DNA of 64,000 nucleotides, taken from positions 8,474,001 through 8,538,000 of the forward strand of contig JAWHQI010000019.1 in the NCBI GenBank assembly GCA_033032865.1. The letters run 5' to 3'. The notes beneath the pieces are model-generated. The model had not been told where the DNA came from. It saw nothing but the letters and a program-made list of their open reading frames with translations, and made no database searches. The translations under genes were made by a program, and so were the position numbers. Origin of the DNA: Dactylorhiza incarnata (lineage: Eukaryota > Streptophyta > Magnoliopsida > Asparagales > Orchidaceae). Each line of letters starts with the position of its first letter. The stretch's first letter is position 1. This document shows, one piece after another, positions 45,397 to 56,545 of this stretch.

Positions 45397-48300
45397 GCTA
45401 TGTAAATGTTTTAGGCATTCCTGCGAGAGCGCTTTTCGATACTGGAGCTTCGCACTCCTTCTTATCGTCGGACTTCGTCCAACGTATTAGTGCGCCGTCG
45501 ATTGCTTCTGCAGATGGACTGGAGGTCCTACTGCCGAATGGATATTCGATGCGTGTGGAGAGGAGTTGCTGCGTAAAGGTTCTAGTTGGTAGTCGGGAGT
45601 ATGACCTGAAGGCATCGTTACTCCCCCTGGTTGAGTTCGATGTTATCTTCGGTATGGACTGGCTGTCGGAACAGCGTGCGTGTATCGATTGCACCACCAA
45701 GGAGGTGAGGTTTGGGCAAGGTGCCGATCGTGAGACGGTCTTTGCGGGCATGCGTGGATCGAGCAAGATGCTGATGTCTGCTCTCCAGGTGTCCAAGGCT
45801 GTGCGACAGGGAGCGGAGTTATTCTTTGCTCTTGTGGAGGCTTCAACGCCGAGGCCCAGCCTAGTAGATGTTCAGGTAGTAGCAGAGTTCCCCGATGTGT
45901 TCCCGAGCGAGCTCCCCGGTGCTCCACCGCAGCGGGAGATAGATTTCACGATTGAGTTGGTGCCAGGCGCTAAGCCTGTGGCCCGCTCGCCGTATCGTAT
46001 GGCTCCGAAAGAGTTGGCAGAGTTGAAGCTGCAGTTGCAGGAGCTGCTTGAGCAGGGCTACGTGCGTCTGAGTTCCTCACCTTGGAGTACCCCGGTCCTC
46101 TTTGTCAAAAAGAAGGACGGTAGCCTGCGGCTTTGCATCGATTATCGGGAGCTGAACAAGCTGACGGAGAAGAACAAGTATCCTCTTCCGAGGATAGACG
46201 ATTTGTTCGACCAGATCGTTGGTTCGACAGTATACTCGAAGCTGGACTTGAATTCCGGCTACTATCAGGTGCGGATCAGGGAGTGCGACATACCGAAGAC
46301 TGCCTTTAGTATGAGGTACGGGCAGTATGAGTTCACCGTGATGCCATTTGGGCTGTCTAATGCGCCTTCCGTGTTTATGGACTTGATGCACCGGACTTTC
46401 TGAGAGTACCTCGACCGGTTTGTGGTCGTCTTCCTTGATGACATACTGGTCTACTCTCAGTCTGAGGAGGAGCACGGTGATCACCTGCGAGTAGTCTTGG
46501 AGGTTCTGAGGAGGAACCAGTTGTATGCCAAGTTCTCGAAGTGCGAGTTCTGGCTTCCTTCCGTGGCGTTCTTGGGCCATGTGGTTAGTGGTTCGGGTGT
46601 GGCGGTAGATCCGGTGAAGGTTGCGGCCATTAGGGAGTGGCCTGTCCTTTCTACTATAGCGGAGGTCCGTAGCTTTCTCGGGCTGGCCGGTTATTACAGG
46701 CGCTTCGTGGAGAACTTCTCACGGATCGCGCTGCCTCTTACGACGCTGACACGGAAGATGCAGGAGTTCATTTGGACGCCCGCGTGTGCGCAGGCTTTTG
46801 AGGAGTTGAAGCGGCGGCTTACGACGGCTCCAATCTTATGTTTGCCTTGCGGCACGGAGGGCTACGAGATCTACACTAACGCTTCTGGGAGCGGTCTAGG
46901 CTGCGTTCTGCAGCAGCATGGCAAGGTTATAGCGTATGGCTCTCGCCAGCTGAAGGTGCACGAGCGGAACTATCCGGTCCACGACTTGCAGTTGGCGGCC
47001 GTGATATTTGCCCTGAAGCTTTGGCGGCATTATGTGTATGGCTTGAAGATCAACATCTTCACGGACCATAAGAGCCTGAAGTACCTTCTGACGCAGAAAG
47101 GGCTAAATATGCGGCAGCAGAGGTGGATGGAGTTCCTGGGGGACTTCACCTTTGAGATCCACTACACTCCCGGGAAGGGGAATGCTGTTGCGGATGCACT
47201 CAGTCGCAGGGCTCCAGTGCAGGCCAACTGGATTCAGATGCATGATGAGCACCTGATACGTGACCTGGAGGCCTTGGGTATTTCTTGCGTAGAGAAGAGG
47301 GGCGGTGCCGGTGCCTGTTTGAGTTGGACTGAGGTGCAGTACGACCTCGCAGATAGAGTCCGTCGGGCTTTTGAACTCGATCCGAGTTTAAAGCGCTACG
47401 CGGAGGATGCTGGTGGTGGGTCGGATGCCCAGTTTCAGGTTCGAGACGGGTTGCTGTGGAGAGGTGACCATTTGTGCGTCCCTAAGGTGGGTGAGCTGTG
47501 CGATGAGTTGATGTACGAGGCGCATCGTACCAGGTATTCAGTTCATCCGGGGAGCACGAAGATGTATAAGGACATGAAGGTCCTTTTCTGGTGGCCGGGT
47601 ATGAAGAGGGGCATCGCCCACTACGTGGCCAAGTGCCACCCTTGTGCGCTAGTGAAGGCAGAATGTCAGAGGCCCGGTGGCTTTTTGCAGTCATTGCCTG
47701 TTCCGGAGTGGAAGTTTGATTACATTTCCATGGATTTCGTGCATGGACTGCCGAGGTCGCAGAGCGGGAACGATGCCATCTGGGTAGTCGTTGACCGGCT
47801 GACGAAGGTGGCGCACTTTATCCCCAACCGGAGGGATGACTCGGTGGAGAAATTGGCGAAGTTGTATGTTGATACTATAGTGCGACTACACGGTGTGCCC
47901 CGTAGCATCGTCAGTGATCGTGATGGACGCTTTACTTCGAGCGACTGGAGGCTAGTCAACCGTCTTTTGGGTACGAAGCTGTAGTTTAGCACAACCTTTC
48001 ATCCTCAGACGGATGGCCAAACTGAGCATACCAACAGGACGATGGAAGACATGCTCCGGATGTGCGTCCTGGAATTTGGCAAGGGGTGGGAAGATCACCT
48101 CTTTCTTATTGAGTTCGCGTACAACAACAGCTATCAGGCGAGTATTCAGATGGCGCCTTTTGAGGCCCTCTATGGCAGGAAGTGCCGCACTCCCTTAGCT
48201 TGGGCGGAAACGGGCGAGACGAAGCTCTTCAAGAGGAAAGATGTCGAAGAGGCGACTTCGACGGTGCGTTTGATCCGGGAGAGGCTTTTGGTTGCGCAGG

Positions 48301-48770
48301 ATAGGCAGGCGAAGTACTATAATGCGAAGCACCACGACGTCCAGTTTGCCGTTGGCGATTGGGTTTCCTTGAAGATCAGGTCATTCAAGGGCGTGTCCAG
48401 GATTTGGCGCTTGAAAAAGCTGAGTCCGAGATACCTTGGACCTTTTGAGATCATCGAGCGCGTCGGCGAGGCGGCTTATAGGCTTGCGCTATCGGCGGAA
48501 CTGAGTGGGCTACACGATGTATTCCACATCTCCGTGTTGCAGAAGGCAGTGCAGGAGCCTACGCAGGTGGTCGCGACGGATCAGATGCCCGTGGATAGTG
48601 GGCTTAAGACGGCGGTCAGGCCCGTTAGCATCGAGGATGCTGAGGTGCGTCAGTTGCGGAACAGGGCGATCCGTATGGTAAAGGTCCGTTGGGACAACTG
48701 CGGTCGCGAGGAGCTCTCATGGGAGCGTGAGCAGACCATGATGGAGGAGTTCCCCGAGCTGTTTCAGTGA
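45397..48770 (+). pseudogene. Gypsy C pol with chromodomain, two stops
   Basis: Protease [11 protein letters not shown] and [66 protein letters not shown]. RNase [12 protein letters not shown] (catalytic Asp replaced by Asn), [17 protein letters not shown]. Integrase: [10 protein letters not shown] and CHPC zinc-binding region, [48 protein letters not shown]. The last 50 codons (VRPVSIEDAEVRQLRN, VKVRWDNC, LSWERE, EFPELF) resemble a Tekay-type chromodomain, which targets integration to marked chromatin. Stops: TGA 46401-46403 and TAG 47982-47984. Confidence 0.88.
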
Positions 48771-48861
48771 CGTTTATCTTTTTTTCCCCTTGTGTAAAGA
48801 CATTTTTCTTTATATATGTATATATGCGTGTTTTTATAAAATTTCGGGACGAAATTCTTAT

Positions 48862-48875
48862 AAGGAGGGGAGGGT
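48862..48875 (+). other. Polypurine tract of gypsy C
   Basis: AAGGAGGGGAGGG immediately before the 3' LTR. Confidence 0.8.
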
Positions 48876-49200
48876 TGTAAGACCCCAAATCAGAAAATTC
48901 AGAATTCTGGAATCCAGAGCTGTCGCCGGCGACAGTGGCTGTCGCCCGGGCGATAGCGTCCTATTGAGAAGGTTCTACCGTGAGCTTTCGGACGGCGTTG
49001 ACGGGTCAATGTCGGTTCATATCGCTGTCGTCAGGGCGACAGCGGCTGTCGCCGGGCGACAGCTCAAAGTTGGACTTTGTGGCCGAAATCAAGGGCATTG
49101 ATTGCACTTTGACTTTGGGGGCTGGTTTTGGCTTGGGAGGCTCGGTGGCAGCATAGAAGGCCGAAATCCTCTTCTTTTTCATTATTTTCCTTAAGGGTTC

Positions 49201-49251
<51 letters not shown>

Positions 49252-51007
49252 TTGGAGAAGAAGGAGAAATAGTAAACCCTAGCTTGGAGCTTTTGTTTGG
49301 AGGAGCTACACTCATCCAATCCCTCCAAAGTTGGTAGCTACGCGTAGAGGAGGGAAAGGCGCTCCTTTCCATCCGTGTGGAACGTCAAGCCATGGGCTCG
49401 AAGCGGCGTTTAAGGGTAACAAACTCTTCTAACCCCATTTGGACATGTTCTAGTCCTTTCCCATGCATCGTTGAGGCCCCTACCCAAAAGGGTGAGGTCG
49501 CGGCCTCCGACGGGTTGATTCGTGTTATCCCCGTCAAAGCTTGCATTCATGTAGAGTCCACGCGTGAGATGGACGTAGGCACGCTGTGTGAAGCCCATCC
49601 GAGACGGTTCGTCCGGATTGGTGATACTTTTTGGTATTGTGCGTGCCGGGGAAAAACCCCGTGTTCTTATACTTGCCTCGTAGGGCTAGATGGTGCTACT
49701 GCATGCGCAGCAACGCCCGGGGGTGTGCCCGGGGAGCACCCGAAGTTAAAAGGCAGAAATGGAGTTCTGTCCAACTGTCGCTGGCGCGACAGTGACTGTC
49801 GCCTGGGCGACAGCTCCCCAGAATTGGGTTTTGGTGAATTTGGGTGTTCTGAGGCAGTGGGAGTGCTACTGCATGTGCAGCAATGCCTGGGGGTGTGCCC
49901 CGGGAAGCACCCATAGCTAGAAGCCAAATTAGGGTTTTGTGCACTGTCGCTGGCGACAGTGAATGTCGCCTGGGCGGCAGCTTCACAGATTGAGTTCTGG
50001 TGATGTTGTTGTGCCCACCTGTTGAGGGGACCTGAGGCCGGTGTACCCGACCTGTGGGGGTGTCCTGGTGGATGACTTAGCGGCCCGTGGAGCCGGCTAA
50101 TTGAGAATACCTAGGCTGAATGGACGCCATACCCGCTTTTCGTGTTGTACAACGAGAGCTGTGAACAACGGGCATTTGGCGAACCTGAAACCGCACCATT
50201 GCAGCACCTGATTAGTAAGCCTCGGACAGCATGTCGGGAGGCAATGGGACAGAGCCTTCGGACTACGTTATGTTCACAATTAAAGCACGGAGGACCCTGG
50301 TATTCGGGCCGCCGACTTTAGCCTCGAAGGGCAAAGCCATCAAGAGTGGATGGTGGTGGAAGGCGTAGTACACCCAAGAGTGCCTGAGTGCACGAGACGT
50401 GGAGGCCATTCCCATGTTTGTGTTGTTGCATATGTATGAAATGTTGTGGGCTTTGCTAGTCGCATTCTTATATATATATATATATATATATATATGCTGT
50501 TGAGACTATTTTGCAGGGAAGTTTAGAACTGCCACCCCCTCGAAGTGGTGGGGTCGTTATAACTTGGTCAGCTTTAGCTGACCGTTGCCCTGTTTTGCCA
50601 CCGTCTTTGGTGGGCTTGTTGTACAGGAGTAGGACCGAGCGGGACCTTGGCGGGCTGAAGCCCCTGCGCTGCTGCGGCCCTTGAAGGCCTTTTGTCCTTT
50701 CTTCTGTTTTCATGTATGGCCGGCCTGCGCGCCGATGTTGGTAAACTGTAAGGTCGTCGTGCCTCTTTTGTGTGTTGTAAAACATTTTATTCCAAGTTAT
50801 AGAAGTGGACATACCCGAGTTCGGGTCTTGTGGTTTATAATTTTGTCTCTCTCTTTTACTTCCGCATAGAATGCTCTGAGTTAGGCTTCGTGGTATAGTG
50901 TCGTTGCATATTCAATTAAGTGACGTTTCCATTTGTCTTGTAATATATGGCGTGGGGCCCCCACCGGACCTTCTGCAATATGCTTTTGAACGGATGGGGG
51001 TGTTACA
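48876..51007 (+). repeat. 3' LTR of gypsy C
   Basis: 2132 bp, a few percent different from the 5' LTR. A longer GA run (about 49205-49246) and TA run (about 50469-50495) explain most of the extra length. Palindromes near 48918-48950, 49025-49062, 49782-49815 and 49945-49982. Confidence 0.9.
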
Positions 51008-51299
51008 CCTAGTCTCCATCCCGCCAAGCGAAGCATTGCATAGCGGCATTGCATAGGAGTAGTTTTTGCTCTTTTACTTTATTTTCCACTAACCAAATCA
51101 CCCCCCTTTCGCATCCATCCGATCTAAAGGACTTCGATATCAAGTCCTTCCTCAAAAGTAAACTCCATCTTACTTTGTTCCTTCGAGATCGATACTCGGG
51201 GATTTGCTCCTCGTATTATATTACTTGAACATAGGTACACTGCCATTTTGTGTCGCAGTCTTGCTACCGCCTATAGCGGTGTGCGAGATTTACGCATCA
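51008..51299 (+). repeat. 5' LTR of ZK2 copy 3, second part
   Basis: Continues the LTR after the CCTAG duplication (51008-51012) and ends ACGCATCA at 51299. ACCGC-CTATA-GCGGT lies at 51266-51280. Confidence 0.85.
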
Positions 51300-51305
51300 A
51301 GTTTT

Positions 51306-51322
51306 TGGCGCCGTTGCCGGGG
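51306..51322 (+). other. Primer binding site of ZK2 copy 3
   Basis: TGGCGCCGTTGCCGGGG, identical to copy 1. Confidence 0.85.
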
Positions 51323-51515
51323 AACACAAACGTGTGAGTTTTATGGAGAGGGAGAATCTGAGAGAGAAGCCCTTCCATTTGTTTATCGCATCCTTTTTGT
51401 TTTATTTCTTTGTATTCAGTTTTCCTGTTGTATATTAGGTTGTTTAGTAAATTTTTGTTGGGTGTATTATTTTGCACAATAGTGTTTTCTTTTTGTATCA
51501 TTTTATCTCCACACA

Positions 51516-52756
51516 ATGTGGGCTTCGTTTAATATTCATTGCCATTTTTGTGGAGATATATCGCATCCTAGTGATAGATGTCCAAAGGGAGATAATAGCC
51601 CTAGAACTCAAGGCCAGTATATAGAGCACCGACTTCGTCTGGTACTCCATATGGTGCGCATAAGTCCTATGGATATTCTGCTGCGCATTTACCATCATAC
51701 TTCTTTTCGGCTTCAGCACCTGCTGTGCCAAAGAAGCCCGCAAGGTAGTGCTTGTTTTGTCAGAGCACAGATCAGGCTTTGAAGGATTGTGCTGCTTATC
51801 TTCACCAATTGGACGAGGATGATGAACCGAATATCCAGATCGTCCCGACTCCTACTTCTGGCAGCACACCTTCAACATCTGGTTATGTGCCAGTATCACC
51901 TTCATGCTTTGAAAGGGATGATGTGGACACAGTCACCAGATGTGTGGCTGATCTAGGCACTGACATGGCTGAGCCCATCTCCCCTGTGCATATATCACCG
52001 AGTATGGATTCGATTCTTTGTGAGGAATCAGTGCTTGATTTTTATCTGAGCACTATTCCTCCCCCTGTTGTGCATACTACATTCGTCTCTGATGACATTG
52101 TTGAGGATATGTCACAGGACGAGGCTGGCGATCTATGTGTTATGCCTACTCCTATGGAGGAGGACAACCTTCTAGGTGAAGAGGACCTATCCTCAGCACC
52201 GGTGGAGGAAGTCCAAATCTTGGGCATGGCCACTGTTGATCCCGCCGAACTTTGTAGCATTGATGACAATGCAAACATTATTTTACTTCCCCAACCTAAT
52301 TGGAGTGAGACTGGGACCACTCCCCCGATTGATATTTATTTAAGTTTTTCTTCTCTTTTATTCCCTAACCCCCCTTCTTTATCCGAGCCTATGCAGGTTG
52401 AGCCTCCACAGGTACTCCAAGAGGACTTGGAGCATGATGCTCAAGTCAATGATGAGCGTGTCCTCATATGTGAGGAGTTTGACCCCTCCTCCATAGTGGA
52501 AGCCTCAATCATTACCTTCTCCTCCTGCTTCCTCCCTGGAGATGACACCTTGCTGGGCAAGAATTTATTTTGTGGTGAGACGAGTGAGGACCAGCCTTCC
52601 TCCTCTTCTTACTTCATATTTCCTCTACCTGTGTTAAGCAGGTATTATTATTTAGGTAGGGGAGTAACTGTTCTGTCGCCGTATCGGTACCCGCTACCGA
52701 CACGCATATTAGAACAGTTACCTGTTCATTTCCTTTTTCATACTCCTATTAGCTAG
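51516..52756 (+). pseudogene. ZK2 ORF copy 3, frameshift and stop
   Basis: Starts MWASFNIHCHFCGDISHPSDRC, with the first knuckle intact. A frameshift near 51610-51690 and a TAG just before the second knuckle (about 51747) break it. The second knuckle has lost its His (CQSTDQALKDC). From 51752 to 52756 the frame is open for 334 codons and matches copy 1 to the very end, including PSTSGYV, DVDTVTRC, EPISPVH, CEESVLD, GRGVTVLSPYRY and EQLPVHF. Confidence 0.8.
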
Positions 52757-54083
52757 AACTGTTTTAAATTTGAATAAGTCGTGCTGGGAAGACAATAACC
52801 CCAGTAGTTATCTTACTTTTCATACATTTCTATTTCATCTAGTTTAGTTTAGTTAGTTGTATTTCATTTTATTCTGTATATTTTCTTTTGCTTTTAGCGG
52901 AGCTCACCCCTGCTGGCTCTTTTTCTGGATGGGGATGATGCAGCTTTGTCTTGGTTTACATGCGTCTTCTTGTATGCTCACTTGCTGAGCATTGGGTACT
53001 CTCTTCCCCTAGCCCTCATTTAAATTTCATGTTGATATTTTATGCTGGGTTGTTTAGTTTAAGTCTGGGGGAGAGATATTTGTTGTACTCACTCACGTGC
53101 ACTATCGCATAGCATGCTAGAAGTCTTTATTTTAGTTATTTTTTAATGTTTATGATGATTGCACACCACTACACCCACTTAAGAGCGCACTTACCTGCGA
53201 GCATGCTCTGAGTTTAATTCAATTTTACTGCTTAATTGGAAAATTGAGATGTTGGTTTAGGATTGTGTAGCGGAGTAAGTTGTGACTCGTGCAGTGCTCC
53301 TAGTCGAGTGCTCCCATTTGTTTAAAAATATGTGTAGAGTAGATTTCTCTTTATACTTTTAGTTTATTTTATTTCTGTAAGTGTAATTGTTAATTATTCT
53401 ACTCAAATTGGTGAATGCAGTGTGAATCGAATGGTAGCGTGGGGATGAGTGTAGATTATCGTTAGACTCGTATTGTTTGAGTTCAGAGGAAGGATTGCCT
53501 TTCTCGGGGGCTAAGAACTTGCCCCAAGCTATTCTTGAAGCATGGGCATAGGATAGTTCATTATCATGAGAGTGATGTAGGCCTCCATTTTGGCCCGGTT
53601 GAGCCTATCATTCGCTCCTATCATCTTCCCTTGCTAGCCTCCTTGATCCTATCCATGTCATTTGATTCAGCTCTACCTAGTTATCACCAAAGCCAAAATG
53701 CCGATCCTAGTCATGCACCTAAATTCCAAGCAAGAGCGGATTTATATTTCTTTATTTTGGGGGTGTGATATGAAAATTTTTGTGGTGGTAATCGTGCTTT
53801 TATTGAAAATATGCTGAAAGTGATTTGAAAAAAAATTGAGAAGGAGAAAAAGAATATAAAAGAAATTATTGAAAAAAATGAAAAAAAACGAGCCTATAAG
53901 AAAATCTGTTTGAGATTTGAGTTTGGATTAGGCGGGGCACACACCCATATTGTCAAGTTTAAGTCTGGGGGTGTGGTGCACTCATGCACTTGGTGGTTGC
54001 TTGCTAGATTATTTTTATGATTAGCTCGGTTGGGTTTGTTGCATTTAGCCTTTATGTTTACCTTTGTGTATCTCACCACAATG
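52757..54083 (+). other. Non-coding interior of ZK2 copy 3, 3' end missing
   Basis: Conserved blocks at 52771-52813 and 53511-53546; AAGTCTGGGGG-type tracts at about 53061 and 53961. The last part, with the tract that should border the LTR, is absent: the sequence changes to copia at about 54084. Confidence 0.65.
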
Positions 54084-54863
54084 GCTCTCAGCCTTGCTAC
54101 TGCCTCCTTTGAGTTCCCGGTGACAATCATGTCATCCACATATAGCAGAACAATAACCTGAAGCACCCACTCCTTCTTGACGAACAAGCTAGAATCAGAG
54201 TCTGAAGCAAAGAACTCACAGAATAGAAGATACTCCGCGATCATCCCATACCACGCCTGAGGCACTTGCTTCAACCCATACAAGGCTTTCTTCAGTTTGC
54301 AGACGTAGTCCGGACAATCCTCCTAGATGAAGCTCGGCGGTTGGATCATGAAGATATCCTTGTCAATCTCTCCGTATAAGAAAGCATTCTTCACGTCGAG
54401 CTGCCAAATCTCCCATCCACTAGATGCCGCCAAAGCAATAACAAAAGGAACCGAAGTCATCTTTGCCACTGGACTGAACGTCTCATCATAATCTTCTCCG
54501 TACTGCTGTGAGAACCCATGAGCCACAAGGTGAGCCATGTATCCCTCAATCGTGCTGTCAGCTTTCTTCTTGAGCTTATAGACCCACTTGCATGTCACAG
54601 GGGTAATGCCCTTGGGCCTGGGCACTAGAGACCAAGTCTCATTCTTCTTGAGAGCATCCATCTCCTCCTGCATAAAAATGTCCCACTGCTTCATGCCTTT
54701 GGCCTTCTCAAAGCTTGACGGCTCCCTCTCATCCAAGGGACCAACAAAGAAACATGAGACAAAGCTCACCACGTTTCCTCCTGTGTATCGATTAGGTGGC
54801 TTGATAGTCCTCTTCGACCTCCTAAGAGGTTGATCCTGTCTAACCACCTCCTCAGCTGCTTCT
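54084..54863 (-). repeat. Duplicated copia RT segment
   Basis: A second copy of about 39680-40458, in the same orientation and with the same join to the ZK2 LTR start. The 187-codon reading (54323-54886) differs from 39918-40481 by one residue (Asp for Glu). The neighbouring LTR sequences differ much more, so this stretch was copied recently. Confidence 0.85.
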
Positions 54864-56540
54864 TGATGAGGCCCATTTATATACACATATTTGGACTCAT
54901 CTGGCTAGTTTTCACGCACTTGCACTTCATATTTAGTTCATTAATGCTTATATTTCACTTGTTCACTCTTCTCACACGAAGTGCTCATTTTGTCCCATTG
55001 TGGTGTGCAATTGCGGCTATTCTGCTGGGGGTAAGCACATGATGCTCCCCATGTCTTTAGTTTGTTGTTATTATATATTTTTGTGTGCTTGTGATATGTT
55101 CCCCAGCTTGTTAGTTTATATTGCAGGTGGGCGGATCTTCATTCTATGGGAATTGTAACCTGGAGAAATCGCACGGTCGTGCGATTCCTTGACGCACGAT
55201 TTCAGCGACCATGCGATTCCTACGGAACTTATAAATGGTGATCTGACCCTGCTCGTGCGTTTTGTTCGTGCACGGTCAGTTATGATCGTGCTTGAGCAAG
55301 ATCGCACGAGTTTCCCTCTTTTATCTAAGAATTTATGTCATTTTGCAATTTTCCAGATCGCACGGTCGTGCATTTATCCTTCACGCACGATCTGGTCGAT
55401 CGTTCGCGTTCATTTGCGGCCCAAAATAGCATTCTAAATTTGGTCATGCGTTTATATGCACGGTCGTGCGTTTGGTCGTGCATGAACAAAATTTTGCAAC
55501 TTCTCTATTTAAACTACGATATTTAGGTTTTCAGGATGCCGAACAGTTCTGCGATTTCTTCCGCCGTCAGGGCGGAAAGCTCCATTTTTGAAGGTTTCTT
55601 CCTCCCCCTTTCACTCGAGGCCACCTCGCATCATCCAAGCACTTCGAGGGAGAGATCCTATCCCTACTCTCATCAACGGAGGAAGGAGTACACAACTTTT
55701 GTGGCGGCCAGATCGTGACACGGAGAAGACGGGTATATTGGAGGGAAGGTGACATCTCCTCTGGACCCCGGACGCAGTTGTGGACCGAGCTAGGACGCGG
55801 ATTGACAACCCGACGATTCCTACCGGGAATCCCATCAAGTCTCTGGATGTGGTTGTATTTCTAGCTTTTCCTCCTTTCCTCCTTATGATTGTAGTTAGTT
55901 TCTCTTATGTTGATGATGTTGCACTCTATATTTGTTGAACTCCTTGTCAAATATTATGAAATGTTTTCATGCTTATGAGTGCTTGAGGTGTGCTTTCGTG
56001 GTGATTGTGGTGTGAGTGTTCTGTGTGCTGCACTAGCAATTGCTAGTGGCATGCTTGTTGACGAGGTGCTTGCGACCCTGATTCCGTCGGTGTGACCCAT
56101 TCCATCTGCAAGCCTACTCATCCATCCGCCTAGCGAAGCGTGGCATAGCGGCCCGTGTAATCCATTCGCCTAACGAAGCAGTGCGCTCAAGGCCTGCACA
56201 GTTCGATTCTGCTTGCCTACTCGTCCATCCGCCCTTACGAAGCAGCGCGCTCAAGGCCTGCCTAGTCTCCATCCCGCCAAGCGAAGCATTGCATAGGAGT
56301 AGTTTTAGCCCTTTTACTTTATTTTCTACTAACCAAATAACCCCCCTTTCACATCCATCCGATCTAAAGGACTTCGATCTCAAGTCCTTCCTCAAAAGTA
56401 AACTCCACCTTACTGTGTTCCTTCGAGATCGATACTCGGGGATTTTCTCCTCGTTTTATATTACTTGAACGATTGGTACACTGCCGTTTCGTGCCGCAGT
56501 CTAGCTACCGCTTATAGTGGTGTGCGAGATTTGCGCATCA
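54864..56540 (+). repeat. 3' LTR of ZK2 copy 3
   Basis: 1677 bp, ends GCGCATCA at 56540 before TSD CTTCT. Palindrome array about 55169-55485, TATTTAAA at 55506-55513, terminal ACCGC-TTATA-GTGGT near 56506. Confidence 0.85.
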
Positions 56541-56545
56541 CTTCT

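Larger units (their letters stand above)
41881..51007 (+). mobile_element. Ty3/gypsy element C, Tekay-like, nearly complete
   Basis: 9127 bp with TSD CCTAG (41876-41880 and 51008-51012). LTRs 41881-43975 and 48876-51007, TGTAAGACCC...GTGTTACA. tRNA-Met primer site, gag, protease, RT, RNase H, integrase and a chromodomain-like C-terminus are all recognisable. Only a handful of stops interrupt it, so it is the least decayed autonomous-type element here and the youngest in the nest. Confidence 0.92.
40459..56540 (+). mobile_element. ZK2 element copy 3, split by gypsy C
   Basis: Inserted in copia between integrase and RT, with TSD CTTCT at 40454-40458 and 56541-56545. 5' LTR = 40459-41880 plus 51013-51299, interrupted by gypsy C. 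Primer site 51306-51322, broken ORF 51516-52756, interior to about 54083, then an unexpected copy of flanking copia (about 54084-54863) and the 3' LTR 54864-56540. The start TGATGAGGCCC and several indels mark a subfamily different from copy 1. Confidence 0.85.

Noticed and set aside
49205..49246. Long GA run in the gypsy C 3' LTR
   Set aside because: Simple microsatellite expansion relative to the 5' LTR (42209-42223); no further meaning is supported.
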